Program-made: the position numbers and the translations under genes
Notes under the pieces: generated by a model
Databases searched by the model: none
What the model saw: only the letters and a program-made list of their open reading frames with translations
What the model was told of the DNA's origin: nothing
Shown here: positions 27,501 to 39,100 of the stretch, one piece after another
Layout of the letters: each line of letters starts with the position of its first letter
How positions within the stretch are numbered: the first letter of the stretch is position 1
Assembly (NCBI GenBank): GCA_963965975.1
Contig: OZ014420.1
Location: forward strand, 3,126,001-3,190,000
Reading direction: 5' to 3'
Length of the DNA: 64,000 bases
DNA from: Xestospongia bergquistia
Taxonomy: Eukaryota; Porifera; Demospongiae; Haplosclerida; Petrosiidae

Positions 27501-29075
27501 GCCAGTTAGAATTAATGATATATAAAAAATCAATCATACATGGAGTACTTATTAGACAACTTCGCTACATCATCTCCAGTCTAGTCATATACACTATATC
27601 ATAGGACTATAATAGATCTAGATCATCACATGTTGATGTAGAATAAATTACTATTATAATAGAAGAGAACAAACAGTAAAAACATTTGATTTAATAAGTC
27701 CTTCTATTAACTTACTAGAAGTAGGACAATCATCTCCAATAGATCAGTAAACAGACCTATTCTACTCTATCCTAAAAGAAGGTATCATTTAAATTGTTGA
27801 GTTTATAACTCTCAATTAGTTGATCATCATCTCCAGTAGAAAACAGGCCTACTATAAAATGAAGAATAGTTATTATAACAGAGCAATAATAATTATTATA
27901 AATTGACAAGAGTCTGTTGTATATTAAATTACTTAATAATTTTAGTGTACAACAGTCCATGTCACTTATTTGGGATAAAGAGAAGAGCCTACACTTCACA
28001 AACACCAGCTAATAAAATGTAACCATCAAATCTTCCAGGCCAGCACAAACCTAACCTCCAAACCTATCCAGATACCAGTAATACAATGACAATGAGTTGT
28101 CAGTGTTAGAGATGTCAGCATTAATTTACAAAAAGATTATAAAGGGAGTTAAATAAGTCAGGCTTATACAGCACACATAAGGGGTAAATGTGCAACACAC
28201 TCAATGGTTAACAATTACCAAACAGAAGGGGTTAAATTATTCAGGATTATACAGCACACATAAAGGGATAAATATCCAACACAACGGTAACAAATATGAA
28301 ATGGAGGGTTAAATAATTCAAGATTATACGACACGCACAAGGGGTTAATACACAACACACTCAATGGTCAGCAATTACGAACCAGAAGGGGTTAAATAAT
28401 TCAAGATTACACAACACAAAGGGAGTTAATATGGCAGACATAAGTTATAGAACATTATGACACAGTAACAGACACACACAAAGGGATTAAAATAAATATG
28501 GAAGGGTCTGACATCAGGTTTAATATCAAGAGAAAGGGTCACCGTTATACATCAATAACACCTAGAAGGTTATACAGGGATAGTTTATATATAGATGCAT
28601 AAAAGACAAAGATGAATGAGATGTGAGGTACCACGAGACAAGGAGGATACAATATTAGAAAGTATTGACAAAATAACATACAAACAGTTCTTCCAAGTCC
28701 AAATCCACCTATTAATACCCCAGACTCATCAACCACCTATAATCACATTATGATGTCCATATACACAACCCAGAAACTGATCCCTGACCATACTCAACAC
28801 ACAAAGACTGTCAACCTCAAGAACCAAGATAAAGAGCCACAACCAGCAATGTTGAATATTTTCCACGCCCATAAACAATTATTGATGACCACACAGTGTT
28901 AGTAGTAGATAAACCAATTATAAAGGAGACCAAGACAGTTTATAATCATACTATAGTGTAACTATTAATATACAACCATTATCTCCATCACCATCTCAAT
29001 CATCATCTCCACCATCTCTAGCAGTTGAAGTACACTCAACTTGATCACTACGGAATGAAAAGTTTAAGAAAAGGT
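24562..29075. repeat. Satellite higher-order unit 6 (A-hybrid-B-C), end truncated
   Basis: Subunits start near 24562, 25583, 26642 and 27720. The second is a hybrid: C-like at its start, then a short internal duplication (GTTGTATATTAAA twice near 25790-25810), then A/B-like sequence. It is also the most divergent copy. The terminal C subunit loses most of its CATCATCTCC minisatellite (28976-29030) and ends shortly after, near 29075. Raised divergence at the array edge is typical of satellites that homogenise from the centre. Confidence 0.85.
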
Positions 29076-29079
29076 ATAA

Positions 29080-30060
29080 GTTATATATAGTTGAGTCATT
29101 TGTATATATTAAATTGAAACAATAGGACATTATATGGTTGTACAACAAGAGGTTCGTACATGTACATGTCAGAGAGTGAGTTTATACCATATTGTAGTAC
29201 ATTACAGGATAAAAACATGTCACAGGATTAAATTGCATCATAAGGGTCACAAAAGGTTTTATGCATGCATGTCACAGGACTACGTTGTATCATAGGATAT
29301 AATGTAGTATGAGTAAGAAGATATTTGTGCATAAATATATCAAAAGATTTGTATATGTGTGTGTCACAGGACTAGGTTGCATCATAGGACACAATGTCGG
29401 TACCATATTTATGTATAAATATGTCAAAATGTTTGTGTACATACATGCCATAGGACTAGGTTACATAAGATTATGTGGTTGTATGAGGTTTGTATATTGT
29501 ATGTAACAGGGCTAGGTTGTATTGTACTACAAAAGGTTGGGTATTAAAACATTTGTATGTATTGGGTTGTATAATAGGACATTATGTGGTATGGGTAATT
29601 AGACATTCAAACATGTACATGTCAGAGACAAGGTTATACCATATTGTAAAAATGTGCCACAGAGCTAGTAACAAGAGATTTGTGTATGAATTTGTCAAAA
29701 GGTATATATACGTACATGTCACAGAACTAGGTTGTATTATAGGACATAATGTGGTACGAGTAACAAAACATTTGTGTATGAATATGTCGAAAGGTTTATG
29801 TATGTACATGTCACAAAACTAGGTTGTATCATAAAACAAAACATTTGTGTATGAATATGTCAAAAGTTTTGTATATCGACAATTTCACAGGACTAGGTTT
29901 ATTACCATAAATTAAAGAGAGAAGTTACAAGTGTGTCTGAATGTACATGTTATAGGACTTACAAGAGGTTGGGATATGTAGATGTCATACTGTGATAGGA
30001 TTACCAAAAGGTGTGTGTATGTAAATGGAATTAAAAAAGGATAGGCCACATACATGCTAT
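29080..30060. repeat. Degenerate ~0.1 kb tandem repeat
   Basis: Roughly nine diverged copies share cores such as CACAGGACTAGGTTGTATC, ATAGGACATAATGTGGTA and TGTGTATGAATATGTCAAAA, at about 100-115 bp spacing. It is unrelated to the neighbouring satellite as far as I can see, and much older by divergence. Short ORFs here (such as 29490-29822) repeat the same peptide words and look non-coding. Confidence 0.75.
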
Positions 30061-32106
30061 GTTGACCACAAGAGTTATAACACTTGCTTTATATAACACA
30101 ACAATGGATAGTATAATTGTCACTGAACACACAAGACTTGGATCATTAGATATTGCAATGATTTAGTTTCTATATGATGGTACAATATAAGACCAAAGTG
30201 ACAAAACATCTAAAACTATGTAAAGTGTCTATCATAAAAATCTATGATAGAAATTATTAATATGTTAATTTTTTAAGGGTACTTTTAAAGTTGGTCTCAA
30301 AAGCTTGCACAAACTACAATTATTATGCAAAGTGTCTATCATAAAAACGTATGATAGAAATTATTAATATGTTAAGAAATTATTATGTTAATTTTTTAAG
30401 GTTACTTTTAAAGTTGGTACAATTATTAATTAATACATACAGGACTTGTACTCTAGTTATTCAGTTGACATGTATTAGACCAAAATATTACAATAGGGTT
30501 GTGAACTTGTGAGCATGTTCTAAAATTAGACTGTTGGTCCCACAGAGTTCATGTACTTAGCAGGGAGGCTCCGCTAATAATTATAGTTAACAAGATGACT
30601 TTTCATTAGCTAGACTGTCTACAAATAAGAAGAAAGCTAGCCCGCTATATCGAAACTGCTGGTACAAGTAAGCTTCGTATTCTATCGAAGTGCTTATATA
30701 TTCCAGGGTTCAAATCTGGTTCTCAATGTGAAATACAGCTACTCAGCTTGTCAGCTAGCTGCCGGACCTTCTAACTTAAAAGCTCCATGGTTATTGTCAG
30801 CTATAGCATTCATGAAAAGTTACTCAGTACTCACAACCTATCTATCTGGGAGAGATTTGCACTAGCCATTTTGGTTGTGTTTAGGACAGGAAAATCCTCT
30901 ATACTCTGAATACATCTAATCAATAACAGCTTTCTGTACAATTCTACCTCGGATCGGTGCTACACATGTACAGCTGCATAGGCTAACTAAATACTGACTT
31001 AAACTGAGGTAGAACTAAACTTTGATAATATACTATAGAATTAGGCAGCCTCAACAGATTAAAGGGTCTCAAAGTCATACGAAAGTAGCTAGAAGAGGCT
31101 ATAAGTATGTGAAACAACAGCAACTGTCTGGGCCAAACAAAGCTAGAATATCTGAATTAGGCTTTCCACATATACACATGGCGTACATTAACTCTTACCT
31201 GAATACTTTCTCTGCTTGTGTACGTGCTGGAACAAAGCGTATCTTTGATCGTTGCCGTCGAGTTGACTGTAACGTTTTTCTGCATTAGAGGTGAACGAGA
31301 ATTGAAGGAATGTACGTATTAGCTTGACTGGATACAAAAGCAACGGACTGTAGACAGCAGCACAGTTATCTCTTCTTCTTTAAAACATATCGGTCCTGCA
31401 GTAGCACAAAATAGGCATAGTCACCTTGAGGCGGTCTACCTAATGCATAGTAGTAAAATTGGCGTCACTTTAGCGGTTTGTTGAACTGAGCATGCTCAGT
31501 TTACTAAAACTAAAGCAGCGTGTTAAACTGAGCATGCTCAGTTCATTGGGTACAGATAAGAATGCGTGATAAAATCATAGTAAAAATAAACTGACAATAA
31601 AACATATCTGTCAGTACATTGTCTATTTATTTTGTTTGTAACAATGCGAAGTAATTAAGAACTAGGTATAATTTCATCAGTACAATCTTGAACACTAATG
31701 CATTATCAGATTTGTATACATGTTAATATCAAAATAATAAACTATATAATATAGGTTTTGTTTGTGTTTGAATGGGCAGAGCAGGAGGATGTTGAGGTGA
31801 TGACAGAAGGGAAACTTCACTTGGATTAGTAGATAGTTTGCATTTCTTTGTGACAATTTAGTGTTGATTACCATGATTATAATATAATTTCAATAATATG
31901 CATCATGTATACTAATTTTTTATATATTAAAAGTATTATTCAATTTAGCATAATTATGTATTTATGTTTACACTAGCTACTTATGAAGTGGGAATTTTCA
32001 CCTTACTTATGATAACAAATCCAGCTGGACAAATGTCCACTTTTTTAAGTGCATGGATTAATTGATTTTCCATCACCCAACTATCACAAATTTATAATAA
32101 TGATTA
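30061..32106. other. Gene-poor spacer with a short direct repeat and paired palindromes
   Basis: No gene recognised. A direct repeat of about 108 bp lies at 30221-30320 and 30329-30440 (shared TAAAGTGTCTATCATAAAAA and TTTTTTAAGG); each copy contains a small hairpin, CTATCATA/TATGATAG. An 18 bp palindrome occurs twice (31484-31501 and 31526-31543). An 88-codon ORF at 31022-31288 (plus) has no recognisable similarity. The remainder is AT-rich with no open frame of note. Confidence 0.55.
31484..31543. promoter_or_regulatory. Two copies of an 18 bp perfect palindrome, 42 bp apart
   Basis: AACTGAGCATGCTCAGTT is found at 31484-31501 and again at 31526-31543. Both are perfect palindromes while the sequence between them is not repeated, which suggests a dimeric protein-binding site rather than slippage. 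The core TGAGCATGCTCA resembles, but is not, the NRF-1 palindrome TGCGCATGCGCA. Which gene it would serve is unclear. Confidence 0.35.
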
Positions 32107-35001
32107 TTAATATATTAAAAATAAAGCTCTTTTCCCACTAACTTTCAATACAACATTTTTTATTAGTTCATTAAATGTCAACTCTGCAGCTTCTGATAAA
32201 CTTAGTTTCTTCAATTTGGTTAGTTTAGCTTCCATAGCAAACAGAGGGTCTGCAGAATTTATCAATTCTGGGTCTGGAGCAGAACTATCCACATCAGCAG
32301 TTGGCTGTTCTGAGGGGATAGCAGTCTTTTGTGAGAGAGGACTTAATTTGATTGGCAAGCTATCTTTTTGCGAGGCTGTCTCAGTGACTAGACAAATCCT
32401 GCATAAGTGAAGAAGAAAGTCAGTTGCTTCCAGACTCAATGGAAGAAATGTTTCACAGAAGAGGATGACAAAGGGTAAAAGAGGTATGAAACTTCATGAC
32501 GTTTCTCAGATGGAATCTCTTCTGTAAATCGATGGAGACGTTTGAAGATATCTCTGATCAGACCCAGGGATTCAGGAAGTGGGTATTGGTTTGTGACATA
32601 GGCTGCTAATTGAACTACAAACACCTGAGAGAGGTGATTAAACTATTTTAGACTTATTCACTTGTCTAACCTATTTTTCTAGCTGAGGTTGAGCCAGGAG
32701 TTCAGACAAAAAGTCCATCACAATATACATTGATGGAACACCAGACACCATTAATGGTAATAACTGTAGAGGATAGCCTTGAAAATGGATTAGTTTGACC
32801 ATATTGGGTTCAGAAATGAAAACCTGTGATCATAATGACAACATTATCACTCTCTCTCTCTCTCCAAACCTGATGAAGATATGAACAAACTAAACAGTGA
32901 ATTTCTTGAAGTGATGTTAACAGAGGACCAAAAACAGCTGTATCCTATGTGACAGACAAACTCATCATTAACATTTCAATTTATTGATCTATTATTTTTT
33001 TATCTTGTTCATTAGGTAGACATATTTCTAATAATAACTGTATCATGCTACTCTCTTGAGCAGCTGTTAGTGCAATTCTGAGCTCCTCCCTCTCTTGCCT
33101 ATTTAATTGTTGACCTAGAGTAACATGAGATGAATTATTGGGGGATTAGAATGAATACACTGAAAAGTAATGGTAGCATAGGAATGAATAAATGGTATGG
33201 GATTGGAATGAAGGTTATGGGACTGAGACTGGATGGTATGGGAGTGAGGCAAACATAGTATGAAAATTAAGAACAGTTAGTATAGGAATAAGATGTGATT
33301 CAGACTATACAATATTGTATAGAGAATGTAGAATATGGGAGTGAGACTGCATGGTCAATGGCGTAGCGACACTGGGGCACACTGGGGCACGTGCCCCAGT
33401 ACTGTTAAAATGTCCCCCAGCAACTTCAACTTCCATACTAATAATTAAGTAAATGTTTTTACAATCAATGTTAATTATGTTATTATAGTAAAGTGGGGGG
33501 GTGGGTACTAGTTTACCATATATGTCAATTTAAGTGGCTGTAAGCCTGTAAACACGTGTGTGGTGAGGACAAACATGAAAAGACATTTGATTGTGTTAGT
33601 AAGAAGCCTAGCCTGTCTGTAACAGAGAATCAGGCAATGGAAAATACAAGTACATGTAGTACAAGTAGGCATTGTAATGAAACTGATGACCAGCTGTAAC
33701 TGCAAGATCCTGTTCTAAGTGAATTAGAATCAGATACTGATGACAATCATGAGAATATAGGAATGAGTAAGACTGCATTGTTTTGGAATAAGGAAATGGT
33801 ATGGGATTGGAATGAATATTATGGGACTGAGACTGGATGGTATGGGAGTGAGGCAAATATAGTATGAAAATTAAGAACGGATGGTATAGGAATAAGATGT
33901 GATTCAGACTAAACAATATTGTATTGAGAATGTACAGTATGGAAGTGAGACTGCATGGTATGAGATTAAAACATACAGTATGGGAATAAGACTGGACAGT
34001 ATGGGAGTGAGACTAGGAATTAAATACCTGAAGGTGTTTCTGGCATTGCTACGGTTGTACAATTAAGATGTGGGCATGTTCTAATAGCCACACACAAGAA
34101 GCTGATGAGTAAGCTGCTAAAATTCTTAAAAGGATTTCAAAGACTGCAGGACATCTGTAATAAAATAACCAAAAATTTTTTCAATTTATGAGAATCAGTC
34201 TCACCCATATACCTGAAAACACGAGTATCACATCTTAACATAGTTAATGGATCTTCAACAAAATTTTGATGGGTATAGGGTGGGTGTGTCTTTTGTTTGG
34301 CAGGCCGAAGGGCATTAACTGTCTCCACCACAACCTACAAATCATATGAATAATTTAACATAAAATACTGTACATGTAATTAGCAAGTTTTATAAGGGAT
34401 TAAAATTATAGTATCTGGTACTCTGAAATGTATACAAATCTGAATATTTATAAAATTTGTCTTAAAAGACATCAAAATCAACCAGACATTTATTTTTATA
34501 TTTATTTTTATTTCATACTAAAACAACACTATTTAACATTCTCACCTTTGTGATATAATTGAGTTAAGTCACGTCCACAATGACAAGTACAGGACCTATA
34601 CATGTACAAAATACATGAACATATACAAATACATGTTTATAATAATGACCAAAATGGACAGATATTATGGGTGTGTTAAATAATTTGGGTACCTTGACGA
34701 AGTGTGTCTTGTTTTATCCAGTTCTCAGGAAGACAAGGTACGGAAAATGGGAGATGATTAAACAAAGTAGAGAAGAATATATAGTCCGATAAGCTTCCTG
34801 ATTGTGAGTGTGTGTTTGAGAGAAAGATAATAATAGCAAGTCATTCCGTGCTTGGAGGCAATATAGTGTTGTCATAGCAACCATACTGAGTTGATACATG
34901 TTGTAACAATCTCTTCACTTGTAATTGTAACAACATATTAGGACTATAAGCCTTGGGAGAGAGTATACCACCAGCTGTACCATTAACAGTTGAGAACATC
35001 A
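32107..35001 (-). pseudogene. Integrator complex subunit 2 (INTS2), decayed C-terminal fragment
   Basis: Minus-strand exons resemble the C-terminal part of INTS2, a helical-repeat scaffold of the snRNA 3'-processing Integrator complex. Recognisable pieces in order are: DPLTMLRCDTRVFR then CPAVFEILLRILAAY (34030-34335); EELRIALTAAQESS then LLLEICLP (32990-33121); LQEIHCLVCSYLHQ (32873-32945); IHFQGYPLQLLPLMVSG then SELLAQPQLEK (32682-32826); YPLPESLGLIRDIFKRL and CETFLPLSLEATDFLL (32400-32624). Lesions: TAG replaces the expected Gln codon after LAQPQLEK, just before the donor near 32682; a one-base frame change lies near 32480; the exon at 34030-34160 needs a frame change to splice in phase. 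The N-terminal two thirds is absent; a transposon-like element sits just upstream. I read it as a pseudogene. Several assembly errors would be needed to make it intact. Confidence 0.7.
33191..33959. repeat. 165 bp direct repeat split by a 439 bp insert with a 20 bp palindrome
   Basis: 33191-33355 and 33795-33959 are near-identical copies rich in TATGGGA(G/T)TGAGACTG words. Between them, 33356-33794 begins with GGCGTAGCGACACTGGGGCAC and contains the perfect palindrome ACTGGGGCACGTGCCCCAGT (33381-33400). GGCGTAGC-type ends are common in hAT-like non-autonomous elements, so the insert may be a transposon relic; no complete inverted ends were found. The whole lies in an intron of the INTS2 relic. 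Confidence 0.5.
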
Positions 35002-35051
35002 CTAGAACAAAAATACAAATTGTAAGGATTTTATACAATTTGGTACCAATT

Positions 35052-35987
35052 CCCATGAGATCAACTCTCACAAAATCAACTCTTTTTGGATCAATCTCGT
35101 GAGATCAACTCTTAGTGTTAAAAGTTATAAATTAACTGTTATTAACATTCCTGTTAATAAGTAACAACTATTAATATATAATTCATTCTACTGGCGTAAT
35201 TTAAAGTGCAGGTAAACGTTTCATAACTTCAAGATAGTCATTTAAGCTACACTTTCCCTTGTTGAAACACTCAAAGGAAGTTTGTATCCTCTTCCTTTTC
35301 TCTAATTTTTCTTCTTGGTGGCAGTGTAGTAAGTAGCTGTCATGGGAAATTTGTTCCTAATTAAAATTGGACCATTATGCAAGTTAAATTTGGACCTAGG
35401 ACCCAATTTTGCTGCCTAATTTGGACCTATACTGCAAATTTTGTTCCCAGAGATAGGTCCACTTTTGGCAGCAAATATATTATATTAATTCAAAAAAAAA
35501 CATTTTTTTAAAGTCAATCTTAACTTTAGTTTCAAAGATATTAAAGTTAATTATTATACAATTCAATTAGAATTCAATTTGTTGAATAAGTTTAGGATTC
35601 AATTTCTTTGAAACTAACTTTTTCAAAATGCAATACATGTTTAATTGCTATAATACTTTCTGGCTTTTATAATACCTTATCTTTAATCTAACTTCTTTAA
35701 TAAGTAACTACAATCAGTTTACTTACCAAGCTAGAGCCAACTCCATCTCATATATTTCGACAAATTCAGACATATTAACATGTAATTGGCACATGTAACT
35801 GTTCTTGCAATAGAGAAGTTTTACACTTGTGAAGCTATGACTAGATTTTGATAAGTGAAAGTTAATTGCTCAAAGAAGTTAGGTCTTTGATGAAGTTAAG
35901 TGTGTGAATTTAATTATTGTACAAAGGGAGTTGATCTCATAGGATTGATCAAAAAAATGTTGATAATGAGAGAGTTGATCTCATGGG
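35052..35987. mobile_element. Non-autonomous DNA-transposon-like element with ~62 bp inverted ends
   Basis: 35052-35113 and 35926-35987 are imperfect inverted repeats of about 62 bp. Each contains two copies of TGAGATCAACTC (outer form CCCATGAGATCAACTCT) separated by about 40 bp, with GATCAAT between. The ~810 bp interior has no long ORF. This architecture fits a MITE or other cut-and-paste derivative. No clear target-site duplication is visible, so the superfamily is undetermined. Confidence 0.6.
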
Positions 35988-36003
35988 ATGAACCCTTTTA
36001 TAA

Positions 36004-36050
36004 ATATATACACACACATATATATATGCGCGCACACACACACACACACA
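36004..36050. repeat. TA/CA/CG-alternating microsatellite
   Basis: This is a run of alternating purine-pyrimidine dinucleotides (TATATA, CACACA, TATATA, GCGCGC, then a CA run), a potential Z-DNA-forming tract about 90 bp upstream of the acid phosphatase start codon. Confidence 0.8.
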
Positions 36051-36137
36051 ATATTTTATTTTTAACTCTGACAAACCTTACATTTTAGTAGGAGAACATG
36101 CCTATTTGTTGGGTGTGGCTTTCTGTATATCTCAAAG

Positions 36138-39100
36138 ATGAGGTGGTTGTTTTTCCTCAGTTTATTGGGAGTTTATGGTGAAAGTGAAGTGTTAGAGTTT
36201 GTATCAGTAGTAAGTTTATTAAATAGTAGATAAAGGTATAATAAAGAAAGATATTCTCTCAAATGTTTTAGGAAGAAACATTAGTGTTTTTTTGTTTCAG
36301 AGATATTTAGGATGTGTGGATCAGTGTAATACTAAACAAATTATATAGACTTCTTGCTGGACATATAAATACTGTTTTTGTTGAGGTTGTCTATCCAGTG
36401 TGCAATTTTTTACATACACCATTAGTCTCATATGGCCGAATTTACAAGAAGAATACATTTGGGGAAACTGCTTGAGACCAGGTTAGAATGTAGCAATGAA
36501 GGAAACCGTGTCATTAATTTTCATATTTTGCCAATCTCGGCTAAAAATAAAAGTCTATAATAGCAATCCCTTTGTGTGGTTTGGTGGAATATAACCTAGA
36601 GAGTATTTCACTTTCTTTATTGAGTGTTTCCTATAATCTGACATTGTTGCCCCTTCCTCTCTAAGTAAAGGGGTTGGCAACACCAGGCTTAATTTCCTAG
36701 TAACTTGCTCAGAGCAATAATTATGTCATTCTTGTACTTGAGGTAATTGCATTCATTAGTTGGATCATGTGAATTTAATTGTATTAATTAATGACTATGG
36801 TGTAATCTGATTGGACTACACAAATTCTTACAGTGATCTATAGCAGTTTTCCCAGGCATATCTTTCTGTATGTCTGGCCAAATGAGACTATACTCACCAT
36901 GTACCTAGTTATCATCATGGTCTGACACAAGCCAGAATGGTATATGAGTTTTCAATGAATTTTTTTGTGGTTTCAAAATCTACTGACCTCTAAATCTAGT
37001 ATACAGACACAAATGTTTTTTTAGTGATTTCAGACATTTCAATACTAAAAGTGAACCTCGTCAATACCTAGTTTTTGGTAACACCACATCTACATCATGG
37101 TTAGCAAACTTTTAACAAACACAAAATTTAATGTACAAAATATTTGCATTTAGCAGTTTACATGATTCCTTTTAATATCTAGTTTGGCTACACTCTACTT
37201 GGCATTGTGACCAACTTTACAGAAGCAGTCTTATCAATATCTATGGCAATTAATATATTTTGTGAATTACCATGATATAAGTAGATGTCTATGGGTATGA
37301 ACATGTAAGATGTCTCATTAAGGGTCTTTGACTATGTCGTCAATAATAAATATATCTCCAGTTCAGGTTATTCTTAGTCTGGTAACTGCCTTTGAGAGAA
37401 GAGTGTTAAGTAGTATACATGTCAATTAATTTATGCAATGTTTATGAATTTCATTTCAAAAGTCTTTGTCTCAAATTAGGTATTCCGACATGGTGATCGA
37501 AGCCCTGTTGAAACTTATCCTAATGACCCATATCAGGAAGATGCATGGCCTCAAGGATTTGGACAACTAACAACTGTAAGTTGAATACATTGCTGTCTGT
37601 CTATTCTCATATTTCATAGCTTGGAATGAAAGAAGCTTATAATCTTGGACTTATATTGAAGTCGAAATACATTAAATCTGGTTACATGTATAAAAATTAT
37701 TCCAGAAACCAGGTGAATTTAGTTTATGAGGGATTTTTTCATGCATAAAAATATACATTTAGGTATATATCCGGAGCACAGATTTAGATAGAACATTAAT
37801 GAGTGCAGAGAGTCTGCTAGCTGGATTATACCCACCTGATGAATCACAAGTATACAATTTTATTTTAACATCCATAATAAGTAATTTCTATTGTAGAAAT
37901 TTAAGACTGATTTATACTGGCAGCCTATTCCTGTCCATACTGTACTAAAAGAAGATGATAAGGTGTAGTTTAGTTTTCTGTTGGGTGGATGAATTTAGAA
38001 TTAATGTTTTTATAACAATTAACAAGTTAATTTTCATAAACAAATCATATGGGAAGTTGATTTCTGAATAAAAAGTCTCTTACCATAAACCAAAGCTAAT
38101 GACTTGAAACCTTTATATTTAGAATTGGCAAATCTATTAAAATAAAAGTGATGTGTCCAAAGTTGAATTTCCATTATGATAACTAATTTTAAGCCTCCTC
38201 CAAATGACATCAACCCCTACTAAGTCCACTTTGATGAATACATTAATGCCATTACTGATTTGAGGTTGTTTTAAGATTAATTTAATAGTTTTTTGTTTTC
38301 TATTGACAATAAAAAATTAGTTTTAGACTGTAAGACAAGATTATAATCTAAAAAATCTGGTCCCTTTTGGTGTAACTTGTATGATGATGTAACTTGTACT
38401 ATGATGATGACATCACAATGTGTCATAGTGTTTTGGTTTAGATGATGGATTTAGATATCATATATATGATGACATCACTATGTGTCATTTAATGATGATG
38501 TCATCATAGTCAAGTTACACCAAGAACCACCCAAAAATCCTATAACTGTTTTGGAAGATACTGATTTCATAGTGAAATACTGTATGCATTACTGATAAAA
38601 TTGATTGCTTGTTTTAATCAAATCATTGTCACTAGGTATTATAGATTGCATTGGGCATTATATATACTGCATTGAAAATGTATTAACAATATATGATAAT
38701 CTGATTACTAATACTATGGAATTGACAGTTCATTTACTTCAACAAACAACTTCTCAGAAAGGACAAGTATGTGGCATATAAGACTGTCCTGTTATAAATT
38801 CCATAGTGACAGCCCTCACACATAGCCAAGCATTCGTGAAAGTTCTTGCATCTAATTAATGAGACATTAAATAGAATATTCATAGCTCTTACAACATGGC
38901 TACAAAGTGCCATCCCTGTATTCCATGCATTTTTCTGTATTGTTGTATTATTTTTTATGTGACATCTAAGTTATTTTATTGCAGTTATTAAAAGCATACT
39001 CTACATATTGTCCCGAGTATACAAAATTACGAGATAATGATAAAAACACTACTAAATACAAAGAAATGGAGCAACAACACCAAGTAAACCATCACATTTA

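Larger units (their letters stand above)
3296..29075. repeat. Higher-order satellite array, six units, 19 subunits
   Basis: About 25.8 kb of nested tandem repeat. A marker block around AATAGATCAG(T/C)AAACAGACC recurs 19 times, dividing the array into subunits. Type A (about 1.02-1.22 kb) carries ACAACGGTCC and the ACCAAAAGCCCC block. Type B (about 1.06-1.09 kb) carries AACAAAAGCCCTGATG. Type C (about 2.0-2.08 kb) carries several minisatellites. They form six higher-order units: ABC, ABC, ABC, ABBC, AC, and A-hybrid-BC. Identity between equivalent subunits looks very high by eye, whereas A, B and C differ clearly. Repeated short ORFs (80, 77, 63 and 64 codons) arise only because the DNA is repeated; their frames break in some copies. 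No transposase or reverse transcriptase is visible. Confidence 0.92.

Noticed and set aside
3612-28736. Repeated ORFs of 80, 77, 63, 60 and 64 codons in the satellite
   Set aside because: They recur only because the DNA recurs, they lie on both strands, and sister copies carry frame breaks or early stops (for example the 63-codon ORF is lost in unit 4). Substitutions show no obvious codon pattern.
3296-29075. CRISPR array
   Set aside because: Repeat units are hundreds to thousands of bases and spacers are absent; the genome is eukaryotic.
29309-29822. ORFs of 65 and 110 codons in the ~0.1 kb repeat
   Set aside because: Peptides repeat the same words as the underlying DNA repeat, and overlapping frames are equally open.
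30690-30730. tRNA-like B box (GGTTCAAATCTGG)
   Set aside because: No matching A box, acceptor stem or cloverleaf could be formed from the flanking bases; similar chance matches occur at 59130 and 59226.
31022-31288. 88-codon plus-strand ORF
   Set aside because: No recognisable family, no splice partner and no clear start context; left as unassigned spacer.
34714-35071. Intact reading frame for the most upstream INTS2-like exon
   Set aside because: The frame has an internal TGA; a ~86-nt GT-AG intron could remove it, so this stop was not counted as a lesion.
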